DNA from: Apiosordaria backusii
Taxonomy: Eukaryota > Ascomycota > Sordariomycetes > Sordariales > Lasiosphaeriaceae
Assembly: GCA_030549205.1 (NCBI GenBank)
Contig: JAUKTV010000016.1
Location: 248,001 to 312,000, forward strand
Direction: 5' to 3'
Length of the DNA: 64,000 nucleotides
Below the pieces are notes generated by a model. The model did no database searches, was not told the origin of the DNA, and was given only the letters and a program-made list of their open reading frames with translations. How positions within the stretch are numbered: the stretch's first letter is position 1; each line of letters opens with the position of its first letter. Both the position numbers and the translations under genes were made by a program. This document shows positions 21,795 to 33,692 of the stretch, one piece after another.

Positions 21795-23031
21795 GATGCT
21801 GGAGCGTTTTCTTCTCGATGAATGCACAGGAGGACAAGGAGAGGCAAGACAGTGCAGAAGGCAGGGTGTGTAGGTCGGGTGTGGTAAAGCGATAGGTGCA
21901 CTCGGTGGTATTCCTCGGGACAGCCGTGTTTACTTACAATGAACTTTGGCGGGTGTTATATCAGACGCAACGTGCTTAAGTTGACTTGCCTCGTAGATGC
22001 ATTATTGTAACTAAAACAAGCCGCCAACCCAAGGTAGTTGGACTCACGGAGCCAACACCGGTGCTTTTGGTTACCTAACTACCTAGTAACTCGCGAATAT
22101 GTTGAAAAGAAGTTTGATCGGCTGATTAAGTCATATCAACCTGGCCTCGTGAATGCAGAAACGACCACTGTCAGCGCCAACATACCTTACCGACGCACAA
22201 CAGCTAGACCATCACCAACGGAACAGCGGTCACATCAAACCGTTCATGTTTTGTTTCCCTCCTCGGTTTGATTTATCCCGTCCGAATCCCCAACCCCCCG
22301 CCGCAACGCGCCCCCTTCGCCGCAGACTCACAGACCTTGATCTGCGGGCGTGAAAAAAGCTACCACACCCCCTCCGGCCCACCTTCCGACCTCGTCACCG
22401 ATGAATCCTACGCCGTTACACAACATGTTGCAAACCAAAACCCCCAGATATGCAATATGCATCTTCAGGGGTAGGCCCAACGGCATGTAGCCCCCGTGCC
22501 GTCCACGGGTGGTAAGGTAGCAGTGAGTCGGACCGTTTCTTTCCTGTGGCTTTGCGGCGATGGAATGCATGGATCTTTCTGCCTGCTCGCAGATGTCGTC
22601 TCATGAAATTATTGTGATGAGGTGGGATTTCGACGGGCACGTTAGGAAAATGGAATTGTGAGGGACTTGACCAGGTAAGGTACCTAGGGTATTGGCAAAT
22701 GTCGGGTTGATGCCTCCCCAGATTCAGATACGCATACAACTGTTCTCTTGATACATGTACCTAACATGAAATTATCGTTTCGGGAGAGGAGGCTTTGAAG
22801 GAACACTTGTACAACGGTGGGGAAGGCAGTTAGGCTAGACCAAGAAGACCTGGAATCCTTTTGTCAAATGTGAATGCATGTGCCGGTTGTCGTAGTTGTG
22901 ATGATACATAAAAATCCAGAATGCAACAAAAATTTGGAGTTTGTAGACAAGCCCCCTTCACATTAGCCATATTACCTATTCATCGCTTACCACCCCTTTA
23001 CATTTGTTTACATACATCCTCCTATTCCCCT
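21795..23031. other. Intergenic between NmrA-like gene and MFS exporter
   Basis: 1.24 kb with the promoter of the NmrA-like gene and the 3' flank of the exporter. A TACC-type motif (aggtaaggtacctaggg) lies at about 22673-22689. Frames are short and unsupported. Confidence 0.5.
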
Positions 23032-25113
23032 CTACGCCTCCAACTTCTCATCACAAACCTTCGTCCCCCCCTCTCCCGCGGATGACCCCACCCCCTCGTT
23101 CTTCTTCCTCAAATCCTGCCACCCCATCCCCCAGAGAAACACAAAACTCACCGCCGCGCAAGCAGCAACAAGGTAAAACACGCGGTCCAAGCTGTTCGCG
23201 TACGCAACCAACACCCTGGGGAGATGTTCCGCCGCTACGATACCCCTGAAGCCCGTCGCCCCCGCCCTGATGACGGCACCGGGGTCCACACCGGGCGCCT
23301 GCTGCGGGATTTGTATCTTCAGATTTTCCACGAGGATCACGTTGCACAATGTCAAAATGACGGCGGGGGCGAGCGACTGGGTGAACACCATGAAGGCCAT
23401 ACCCGAGGAGAGCTCTTCCCCAGTGGTGACGCCTTGGATTGCGAGGATGGCCTGTAATGTTGTTAGCTCTACCTATATAGAGGTGTTGGTAATGAGGGAA
23501 GGGATGGGAAAACACACCAGCTGCAACCCAGCTCCTGAACCAATCCCCGTCATGATCTGATACCCCACCCACATCCCAACCGAACTATCAGGTTGTAACG
23601 TCGAGAGCAGGCCGCTTCCCGTCGAGAGAAGAATCGTAGCAAAGACACCGAGTGGAATCACATACCCCATCTTCTGCAGTATCCCCCCGGACAACCCCGC
23701 CATCAAAAGCTGAGGTAGGAACGTCGGCATGATGTACACCCCGCTCAGGATCGCGGACGTGTCTTTGATAGCCTGGAAGTAAATAGGGAGGTAGTACAGC
23801 GCCCCGTAGATGGCCGCCATCTGGAACGCGTTGAACGTCGCGGCCGTCCAGACGGTCCGTCGGCGGATCATGGCCGGGGGGAGCAGAGCGGAGTCACCCT
23901 TGCGGTAGTTCCAGATGAACCACACCGCCGAGGTGGCGGCGGCACCGCAGAAGAGGCCGATTACCTGGGAGGAGTCCCACGCGTACCGGACGCCACCGTA
24001 CTGAAGAGCGAGCAGGAGCATGATGACGGCCGGGGCGAAGAGGGCAAATCCCACCAGGTCGAGGTGTTGCGGAAGTTTGGGTAAGACGGAGCGAGCCTTT
24101 GCCTTGGGGGTCTGTTCGGGGATTGGGAGGAGGACGATGCCGAGGACGACCAGGACGCCGATGGGCAGGTTGATGTAGAAGGCTAGCTCATGTCAACATT
24201 GAGTCAAAACAAATGAAAGAAGAAGAGGCACTTACACCATCGCCAGGTGCTATAAGAAGTGAAGGCACCTCCGATCAGAGGACCTACAACGAGGCCAAGT
24301 TGCTGGACTTGGATGCCGGCCATTTAGCAGAGATCACGAGGAAGAGAGAGGTTGGCAGATCTTGTACATACATCCCATGGTCAGACCAAACAGGCCTAGC
24401 AGTCGAAGCTTTTGTCAGTATTTCTATGTCTGTGCGTCTGACTTGACATGGCTTAAGGTAGGTACTCACTCGGACGCTTCTCCAAAGGAACACAGCTCGA
24501 CACAATGGTGATGGCTCCGTTGATGATACCGGCGGCACCCAGACCGGCGACGGCACGACCGATGATCAACATTGTGGAGGAAACCGCCGCACCGCAGAGC
24601 ACAGATCCGAGCTCAAAAACTGCAAAGCAGACGAGAAACGTCCACTTGGTGCGGAAATGGGTGTAGACTTTGCCTATCAGAGGCTGAGGAGCCGAGCTGC
24701 GATGCCGTCAGTGAGTTGACTTCTCGCCAGTAACTTGGGGGCGACATGCATTCCAAACTGATATGCGCTGGCATACCAGCCGACGTCCGTGAGAGAGAGA
24801 AACTCATCCGTGATCTGGGGAATCGCCTGTGAGGAGAGTCAGCAGTGTTCAGATGCTGGGATGCTGAGGCAGAGCAACACACCGTGCTGATGACCATGGT
24901 GTCGACCAACATGAGAAAGCAGCCCAGGGCTACGCTAGCCACGATGACGCCCAGTTTGAAGCCGGTGACATACTGGGGAGCAATGTCGGGCTTGGAGATG
25001 GGCTCTTCCACGCCGGACCCGGGCCCATCCTGGGGAGCATCAAGAGGTTGGACGACTGTCGTCGCGGCGGCATCTTTGGTGTTGGCTTCTTCCGTAGGGG
25101 GCATCTTGATCAT
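23032..25113 (-). CDS. MFS exporter, DHA2 (14-helix drug:H+ antiporter) family
   Basis: Seven exons: 25113-24883, 24826-24750, 24696-24470, 24395-24372, 24307-24236, 24182-23519 with its last base at 23518, and 23451-23032, giving 571 residues, normal for DHA2. Family signatures: the first helix ends in LVDTMVIST, then DVGWYASAYQFG, IGKVYTHFRTKWTF, IIGRAVAGLGAAGI, LGLVVGPLIGGAF and WRWSFYINLPIG. It would export a metabolite across the plasma membrane using the proton gradient, and it stands at one end of the NRPS-like cluster. Exon 4 is only 24 nt. Intron 2 (53 nt) appears to use a GC donor (AT|GCATGT...GCAG). ATG 25104, in the same frame, is an alternative start. Confidence 0.88.
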
Positions 25114-26031
25114 ACAGTCTAAGGGAGCTGTTAGTCGAGCGCCACAACCGAGAAAAGTGCATGTAAGAAACGTCTCTTTACCAAAATGGAAGCACCACGA
25201 AGAGGCTAAGGCCGGACAAGGCAGAGCGCCGGCAGATACAGCTGGGAGGAATATCTTCGTGATTGAAAGGAAAACCTCCCCAAGTTTCACAAACGATTCG
25301 AGCTGGCCGACTCTCTCACGACCTTCCATTTTCGGATATTAATTGGGTGCAACGCTGCTGTGGTCTGGACTGTGGTAACAGGCGGCAGGGCCAGACTGGA
25401 ACTGTCTGTAACATTGCAACGTAGCTAATGCAGCACGCAGCTTACGCAGTGGGTGAGAGAATGCGCATGCTGCACAGTATTGATGACATCTAGGTATATT
25501 GGATACATCTACCCCCTTATCGCCGGCTTCGTTCTTCGCTTTGCTTGGTGGTAGTGCAGAAGCTTACTGTCGTACAAAAGGGACGGGACCATTGGTGGGT
25601 AGCCAATATATCCATAGGTATGTGAGTGGGAGAATCCTCCGGGATATTCCTCCTGCATCCGAGCGCAACAGCCCTATGGTACAGAATGTGCCTGATTAAT
25701 TTGGACGCTGCGACAGTTCGGCCACAGAGAGACGATTTCGTGGCATGGCTGCGGCACAGTCGTGCTTGTTGGCTGTTTATTGACTGGACTGTGCTGGCTG
25801 CGGCGGTTAGCCCTTCTGCCCCGCCCGCACGGATGTCATGTCTCACATCTGCTCAGAAACAATGAATGGAAAGCTCTCAACTGAGACAGGTTATCTTTCA
25901 GCTGAGGGGACGGAGTGCGGGGACGAGGTAAACATGGAAGCTTTTCTCATGTGCATTAGCATTCTGCTGCCATCACTTGAGAACGAAAGATCTCTAACTG
26001 CTTCTGAGCACTCTTGAGATCCACCGTCGCC
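25114..26031. promoter_or_regulatory. Divergent promoter region of MFS exporter and P450
   Basis: 918 bp between two outward-facing start codons inside the presumed metabolite cluster. No coding frame with recognisable features was seen. Shared control of exporter and oxidase is inferred from the arrangement; no binding site was identified. Confidence 0.4.
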
Positions 26032-27879
26032 ATGGAAGTGCTCGGGTCCCTTTTGTCCTGGCAATCCATCGCCGTCACGGCGGTGGTCTACTTTCTCACT
26101 CTAGCATTCTACCGTCTCTACTTACACCCACTCGCCAAATTCCCCGGCCCAAAGCTCGCTGCCATAACCCGCTACTATGAAGCCTACTACGACATTGTGA
26201 AGAATGGCCAGTACACTTTCCGCATTGCGGAAATGCACAAGAAATATGGCAAGTGGCTCAACAGCTTCAGTTGACAGTGCCTGATTGCTGACCGTGTGGT
26301 GCTGCAAAAAGGTTCCATCGTCCGCATCAGCCCCTACGAGCTTCATATCAACGACCCATCTTATTTTGAGAAGCTATACAGCCGCGAAGGCCGTTGGAAC
26401 AAATACGATTGGGCAGTGGAGGCCCACAATGCTCCGGGCGCCATCATCTTCACGCCGGACCACGACCAGCACAAGGCCCGTCGATTGCCACTGAATGCCT
26501 ACTTCTCCCGAGCTAGTGTTGATCGCCGGTCGGACCTGATCAGCCTCAAGGTGCAGAAGCTTTGTGGACGCATTGCCGAATTCGCAGGGACAGGAAAGGT
26601 GATCGACCTCGGCGCCGCCATAAGCGCATTCCAACGCGATGTTTCAACAGACTTTGTTCTCGGCAAGAACTACAACAATCTTGACCAACCTGATTTTGGT
26701 GTCGGCATGACACTTTTCATGCAGGGCGGTGGGAGCATGTGGCGGTTGACCAAGCACATCCGCTGGTACGGCCCCGCTATGCTCTCCATCCCCAAGGACT
26801 TTCTCATCAAGAACGCCGACCCAGACACGGCCAACTTCATGCGTTATGCGAAGGCAAGTCTGCAATCAGCTATGAGTACACGAAGATAGTTGGTTGCTGA
26901 CTTGTGATACATACAGGATAGCGAAGAGGAGACCGCCCGACTTCTAAAGGACGCTGCTTCATACAAACCCGACGATGACGCTCCCCGTACAATCGTGCAC
27001 GAGATCTTCGACTCCGACCTCCCGCCAGAGGACAAAACAGTCAAGCGTGTCTTCTCCGACGTCGCTACAGTGACGGGTGCCGGCTTTGAGACAACATCCA
27101 GCGTCTTGCGTCTGATCATCTATTACGTCTTTAGCAGTCCCATGATCCTCGGACAGCTGCGCGCCGAGCTCGCTGAGGCAGCTGAAAAGTCTACCGCCCC
27201 GGATTATTCTATCCCGCTCCACAAGCTCGAGAAACTGCCTTACCTGACGGCGGTCCTGAAGGAGGGCATGCGCCTGAGCCCCGCCATCGCCACCCGATCA
27301 CAGCGCATTGCACCTGACCGAGACCTCATCTATGATAAATATCGCATTCCTGCCGGCACACCGGTTGGCATGACCGTCCTGTTCATGCACATGGACGAAA
27401 AGCTGTACCCGCACCCGCAACGGTTTGACCCGGGGCGGTGGGCAATCCCGCAGACTCGCAAGAGCTCTGAGAAGGCGTACGCGCCTTTCTCTCGGGGAAC
27501 AAGAATCTGCCTCGGCATGCAGTACGTTGCTTTTCTTTCTTTTAGCCCCCCCCCTATCTATCAGACGGCGCTCTCGTTTTGAACCTCTTGATGCTGACCC
27601 AATGAACCGTTTCTTCTCAGTCTTGCATGGGCAGAGATGTACATGGTCGTAGCCGCACTGGTTCGAGGGTTTGAGTTTGACTTCCAGGGCCTGACACTGG
27701 ATGACCATTTCAAGGTGATGAGCGACCAGTTCATCATCAGCACCAAGGGCAAGGCTGTTTTGGAGGCCCGTGTTTCAACTCGGCCGACTCGACCAGGTTA
27801 CTACCAACCTCAGAGAGTACATACGGTAATGTCATCGGCATTTGAGAACTACTTTACAGAACAACACCTGGATCATTGA
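26032..27879 (+). CDS. Cytochrome P450 monooxygenase (trichodiene-oxygenase-like)
   Basis: Exons 26032-26248, 26312-26853, 26917-27521 and 27621-27879 (540 residues). It is anchored in the ER by the N-terminal helix (VTAVVYFLTLAFYRLYL), followed by the HPLAKFPGP hinge. The I-helix is AGFETTS, the K-helix EGMR, then FDPGRW, and the haem-binding loop is FSRGTRICLG (Cys about residue 449). Introns 1 and 2 both require GC donors (TATG|GCAAGT and GAAG|GCAAGT), each with a CTGAC branch point; the GT alternatives break the frame. The TRI4/CYP58-like similarity is from memory of the N-terminal and I-helix pattern. It probably hydroxylates or couples the product of the neighbouring NRPS-like enzyme. 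Confidence 0.92.
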
Positions 27880-28860
27880 CAAACTTGGAGAAGCATCTTA
27901 CATGCTGGTGTTTTTGGGCAGCGTGCACGGACCTGGAAAGGGGGGATTCAGGGCTCAGGTGCTGGTGCTTCGATCTGTGACAGGCGCTGTAACTTTAATG
28001 ATCAGGTAGAACGAAGGTAAAAGAATCCTTTACCTGGACTGCTGCAGTGTAATGGTTTCATTGAGAATTTTGTGATGTCAACCATTGCCTAGGTAGATTA
28101 TAACACAGCCCTTCCATGATTGTCAGCCGGGTTGAAGTTTTGCCTCGTCCCGTCGCCAAGTCTCCCTGAGGAAGGTCACCTCAACTTCTGGAAGAAGTAT
28201 AAAATTTGCCATCATAGAATCTTTGGTACAGAACGATCCTAAAAAGTCTAGAATGTCACCCGTACCTTACCTTAATCAACTTTATCTCCGGAGGATGGCT
28301 GTCTTTACCAGCCTTTCTCCGGGTAAATACCAGGCGCTTAAATTTTGAGAATCTTCAGATGCGTGTCGGCGGCTTTTACTGTACAACGTTTGCGGTCGGG
28401 GGAGCGGGCTGCATGAACCTGATTAAGCAGCTCGAAGGGCAGGTGGTTGTGGCGGGCTGTGCCACCCCGATATTACACTTCACCGGGCGCTGTAAACCGG
28501 CTCTCGGTGGTAATGTGTGGCTCCTTCAGACGCACTCCAGCGGCGATGTTCTTATCAATTCCAGCTCAAAGTTCAAGGGAGGTTGACTGGATCAAGTTGT
28601 TTCTGAAGGGGGATTTATGCACAGTCGGACACCTCGGTCTCGGTTCCAGAACGCTTTTTATTTCCCGCCACGTTCTGCTGCCAGTGCAGCTGCAGCATTC
28701 AGTTGCGCACCCTCCCCTTCGTTTTAATTACCTGGTTGTTTTTGAGGAGAAAAGAAGTACCTAATAGTTTCTGAGTGCGTTCGTCAGCTTTCACACTGCA
28801 AGAACGTTGATCTCTATTCCTGAACTTTTTTCTGTTTAGTCTTCTAGCACTCAGCCGACC
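27880..28860. other. Intergenic between P450 and PTH11-like gene
   Basis: 981 bp, both neighbours on the plus strand. It contains a TACC-type motif (cgtaccttaccttaa, about 28261-28274). No coding frame is supported. Confidence 0.5.
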
Positions 28861-30190
28861 ATGTCAGACCCAGCGGGCCCGCCACTGGTGTTCCCACCAC
28901 CGAGAAACCCCAATGATCCCGGACGGGGGCCGATGGTCATCGGCATCACTTGGGCCTTTACGGGGATGGCTGTCATCGCCTGCTCGCTCCGGATGATGGT
29001 GGGATGGAAAAGAAAGCGTGGACTGGGAATAGACGATTGGCTGATGTTTATCGCCATGGTAGGTCGCTCTTTGCGCAGCAGTTGTTCGCTGTACAGGCAA
29101 GTAGCTAACCCACAACAAATAGTTGCTCCAGATCGTGAACCAAACGTTTATTTCCATTTCGTACAGCCACGGCCTCGGCAAGCACGACGCCGACCTGCAA
29201 TGGCCCGACCAGCTGGTTGAGGTGCTCAAGTGGAACTGGATCGCGACAGCGCCTGGAATGTTCGTCTCGATCCTCGCCCGCCTCTCCATCACCATCCTGC
29301 TGCTTCGCCTGTTCGGGATTCACCAGTGGTTCAAATGGTTTGTTTACGTCCTCACGACGCTGCAGGTCATCGGGGGTATCCTCTGCTTCGTTGTCACCTG
29401 GGTGCAGGTGAGGCCGATTGAGGCTCTTTGGAACGTGTTTCTTCCCAACGCCGAGCGGATCGACCCGAATATCGTCCTGTATAGTTATTACTTTGGGCAG
29501 TGTATGTCGTCTTCCCTTCCTTACAAACTCCCTTGTGAAGCAACTGGAAATATCTCTGGTACTAACCACGATTCACAAAACTACCTAGCCACCTACACCT
29601 TCGCTGATTTAACCTACGTCATCTGTCCGATCTTCATCATCTGGAGACTCAACATGCGCCTGCACCAACGCGTCGGCCTCGCCATCGTCATGGGCGTGTC
29701 CATCTTCACCGTGGTCATGTCCATCATGAAGACCATCACAGCCGTGAGCGGAACCACCCCGCGGGAGGACGCGCAGTACGACGCCGCCCTGACCGTGCTC
29801 TGGGCATCAGGAGAACAGGCCTGCGTTGTGCTCCTGGGATGCGTTCCCGCGTTGCGAGCCCTTCCCGGTCTCGACTACTCGAGGCTCCGTAGCCTTGGAG
29901 ACTCCTTATCGCGCCTTGGCTGGAGCAAGAGGTCGATGGCGAGCAATTCCGGAAAGTCCTTTGGCATTTACGGGTCGAGAAGCGCAGGTGTTTCCAGCGC
30001 GTACCACGATCTGGAGAATAACACACACAAACTCGGCCGGCTTGGGAACCACTCTGACAAGGGGGTGACCGGCACTGTCGCGACCTATGCGGACGACACC
30101 GGGAGCAGCAAGAGCTTGGTAACGGACGGCCAGGTGAGACGGACTGATGTTTTTACTATCGATTACAATCAGCAAGGTGGAGGGAAATAG
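28861..30190 (+). CDS. Seven-helix integral membrane protein, fungal rhodopsin/PTH11-like family
   Basis: Exons 28861-29058, 29123-29501 and 29589-30190 (392 residues). Intron 2 (87 nt) is in frame without a stop, and removing it joins GQ to STYTFADLTY as expected. Hydrophobic helices include IGITWAFTGMAVIACSLRMM, FVSILARLSITILLLRLFGI, FVYVLTTLQVIGGILCFVV and ADLTYVICPIFIIWRL, with a Ser/Gly-rich cytosolic tail. WKRKRGLGIDDWLM between helices 1 and 2 is typical of the Fung_rhodopsin (PTH11-related) family, several of which are putative fungal G-protein-coupled receptors. No ligand can be predicted. It sits between two P450 genes, so it may belong to the cluster or simply lie within it. Confidence 0.85.
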
Positions 30191-30820
30191 GGCTGTGGGG
30201 AGCAGATGTGGGGGAATTTGACATGTTGAGTACGAAGTTATGATGTTGCTGTGTTTGTTCGGGGATAGTAGCCGTTGGATCAAGACTTGGCCATAATGAG
30301 GTAAATTCCCACGAAAAAAGGGATGATAAAATACAAATAGTACCGCGGGGTAAAAGTCAAATGGTTTCCGTCAATCACTAGTACCAGACCCAAATTTTAT
30401 GCTTGAGTAAGGTCAAACCTGCTGTTCCAGACTTCAATCCGACGCACATACAGACCATACTAGGTAGATTCACTTAATGTGATGACTGCCCCTTTGATAG
30501 GTAAAGTACTGCACAATGACATCTTAACTTAGCTAGGTACCAAATTCAATTCATCAAGTACTTGTAGTACACCCAAGCTATCAGTTGCCTTCAACTTCTA
30601 CAGAACACTACCTAATCTGGAAAATGAACCAGCTGTCTTTTGCTCCTGCCGTTTCGCATCTACCTGACTTTCTCCCCTCTTGCAAACAAGCCCAGAGTGC
30701 AAGAGTGGAGTCGAGTTCGCTCTCCCACAGCGCCAGACCCACTTCCCCTAGCCCCTAGCCCCTGAACCCCTGAAAGCTTAGATCTTGTTTGTTTACATCT
30801 GACACCAAGGTGCTCACGCC
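30191..30820. other. Intergenic between convergent genes
   Basis: 630 bp between the stops of the PTH11-like gene (plus) and the second P450 (minus). AT-rich, with no supported frame. Confidence 0.5.
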
Positions 30821-32491
30821 CTATGACTCGGGTTTGCGCCGCACCCTTAGCTTCGCGCCAGTAGGCGGTATCATCATGTTGAGCAAAGCCTTTCTCTTGG
30901 GCGGCTTGCCAACCAGCTCGATGTCGTAATTCATCACAAGGTACCCCAGCGCCTGCTTCAGTGTCTGCGCCACGAACCACCGACCGGGGCACGCCCTCTT
31001 GCCATACCCAAATGCCAGAAACCCGGGGGTCAGTGTGATCATGAGTTCTCGTGACTTTTCCTCATTATCACTCTGTTGACCTTCCTCAAAAGGCCGTGAA
31101 AAACGGAAGGCGTCGAAGCGTAAAGGGTCTTCATGGTAGTAATCAGGGTCGACATGCATCGGTTGTGTGGGGTACACCAGTCGCGTTCCAGGCGGGATGA
31201 TGATGCCGTTCCCGAGGTCCAGAGGCTTGTTTCCCACCACGTCGCGGGGAAGCGTGACAATACCAACGTCTGACAACCGCATCGACTCCCTGATGGCTGA
31301 GTCAACGCGGTACAGCTTGTCAACAGCCTCTTTGGAGGCCAGCCCTTCTGGGTGGTGTTCAGTCACAACGCGGCGGCATTCTTCCTCAATACCGCGTAGG
31401 AACTCGTCCTTGTCGGGGCTGGCGCAGAGATCGATGACGGTGTGAGCAAAGACGTAGCTCATGGCAAAGATGAACATGGTGTTTAACGCGAGGATTCGCA
31501 TGGCGATTTTGGTTGGGTCCATGTGCTCCGGCCCGTGGCCAGCACAACGGGGGATCAACCACTGGAGGAAGTCACTCTGGCAGGTAATGTTAGACTCATT
31601 GAATTTGTCTTCGGTAAGGTACTAGTAAGGGGGGTTTAGTCTTACCGGCAACTCGCCATTTCCCGTCTCATTATGCTCCTCCCACATCCGAATTCTCTCT
31701 CTGACCAAAGGCTCGAGAATCTTTCGACAACGAGCTCCATACCGCTTTGCCGGCAGTGCCAGAAACGGACCCAACACGGGTCTCACAAACGGTGGCGTGC
31801 AGTTGATAACAGCAGCAGCACCGAACAGCGCGTCGGCAAACTTCCGCGTTTGTTCCAGCAGCGTCTCATTTCGGCACATGGGATAGCCGACCAAAGTACG
31901 GAGGGCGACACGCGCGATGATGCTGCCGCACATTTCCCACCCGTTGATCGTCTTCCACTGCTTCGTGTCGGTACCCCACAGCTCGCGAAAGCAGACGTCC
32001 ACCTCGTCGGCTGTCGGGGCCGCCTGGCGCTCGACGTTTCGCTTGGTCAAGTCCTTGCGCGAGACCTCAAAGTGTATCACATTTTCGATCACATCGCGGT
32101 GAGGGATGAAGTAAGGCAGCTGGATGTTCTCAATGAGGGCCCAGAAGCCCGTCAGCTCGTTTTCAGGCGCGTTGACCAGGTGTAGCAATGACGGAGGGAG
32201 AACCACGACAGCATTTCCCGTCCACATGGTTGGCACCGCGAACGGTCGGTTCTTGGCCTTGCAAATCTTCTCATAGCCTTCGTGGACGTTTTGCATCATT
32301 GACGTTAGGGAGCCCACCAGGCCGCGGGCCCATGGGAAGACCCAAGAGGAGGGTATCCCGACCATGTCGAGCTCCTTCCATAACTTGGCCTGCTTTACAT
32401 CTTGTTGTGAGGGTAGCAGAGCTCGGATGAGGAAGAACAAGCTGGCTGCAACAAGCGCGCCACAAGAAAACAGTAGACTGTCTATAGACAT
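30821..32491 (-). CDS. Cytochrome P450 monooxygenase (ent-kaurene-oxidase/CYP68-like group)
   Basis: Exons 32491-31646 and 31576-30821 (533 residues); the intron is gtaaga...gccag, 69 nt. ATG 32491 (MSIDSLLFSCGALVAASLFF) gives a proper ER-anchor helix; the frame stays open upstream but reads like leader. The K-helix is ESMR, then FDAFRFSRPF, and the haem loop is FGYGKRACPGRW (Cys about residue 476). The I-helix lacks the usual AGxDT and shows FAMSYVFAHT instead, as is common in fungal CYP503/CYP68-type enzymes. The role is presumably oxidation of the cluster metabolite. The group assignment rests on the I-helix and haem-loop pattern and is tentative; the P450 call itself is firm. Confidence 0.92.
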
Positions 32492-33692
32492 GATGAAGAT
32501 GGTACCTTCGCTATTCGTTACCTTTTGCATCATCAAGAAGGAATAAGATATCGTTCGCTGAGGGACTACTCCCCTGTTCTGTCGTCGGTTCATGCCGGCC
32601 GACGAGAAAGCTAGCTCCCCGGTCCGCTTGTGTTGGTTGCAAACATGAGCGAAAGGGTCAAGCCACACCGGCATACGTCCTTGGCTAGGGACCGCGGTTC
32701 GGTGAAAAGCTGCAGGAAAACTTGTGCATGGTAGGATGTCACTAGGTAGGTAACCTTACACTCCTAATCACTGTTCAATGGGGAATGGGAGCCTAGAATC
32801 GCATCGGAATGATGGCCAGACATGTGATTGAACGTTGCTAGAGGCGGCCAAGGGGCAAAGCGACGACTTGGAGGTACATTCGTTGTCACTACACGTACCT
32901 TCGTGCTGCCCCTCCCATCCACTCCTAATGGGGTAGCATTCCTTTCCTAGCACCTTCCGCAATTCGACCGGATGTGCGGTGTGTTAATTGCTTACTGCGT
33001 ACAAGCCGTCGCTGTGCCTCACTGTGCCTCAGATTATCCGGTTGATCGCTTACGACTGCCGCCAACGAAAGGTAAAACATGCTGGAGGGGGAGGTCCCTG
33101 TAGGTCTTCTCGGGGATAAGCACCTTGTTGGAGATACAGTTGGGGCGGGAAGGATGCTGAGAAATCGATCAGATCCTTGCAGAAAGAACTAGGACGGTTG
33201 TCATGGGCGGGGAACGGTCCGGTTTAACAGTTCATTGTGACCGATAACAGGGGCACGGTTGGAGGAGGTCAGTGCGGCTTTCCAAGCACTTTTTCTTCGT
33301 ACGAGTACTTTTGATATGACTTTATCGGGGTGCACCCTTTTCCACGGGTTGGGGTTATACACTATGTGGCGCCTTGAATTAACATCAACAGTTCCAACTA
33401 CCTACCTTACCTAATGACGTTGACAGTTGCCACAGAATCTTTCCTATCGCAAACACAAGAGCCATCGTGAGCAAGTCATTGAGGTCTATCGAGCAATCAT
33501 AGTACCAGGTAGTTGTTAAAAATAAATCAAAATATTCCCATCAGTGTTCCCTGATTTATCTCTTGCTCTAGCTACCTATATACTAGTATTCGTGTCCAAG
33601 GTCCTAATCATGACAACTGGGAATGGCCACTCCATGACTTGCGATAGCCTCAAATGTCTTGCTTTCCTCTACTCACCCTACCTAAGCCCAAT
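32492..33692. other. Intergenic between second P450 and O-methyltransferase
   Basis: 1.2 kb, both neighbours on the minus strand. A TACC-type motif (ctacctaccttacctaa) lies at about 33398-33413. No supported coding frame. Confidence 0.5.

Noticed and set aside
25114..25329. N-terminal extension of the MFS protein to an ATG at 25329
   Set aside because: Would add a Cys-rich stretch not expected in DHA2 transporters; the frame is probably an open leader, so the start at 25113 was kept.
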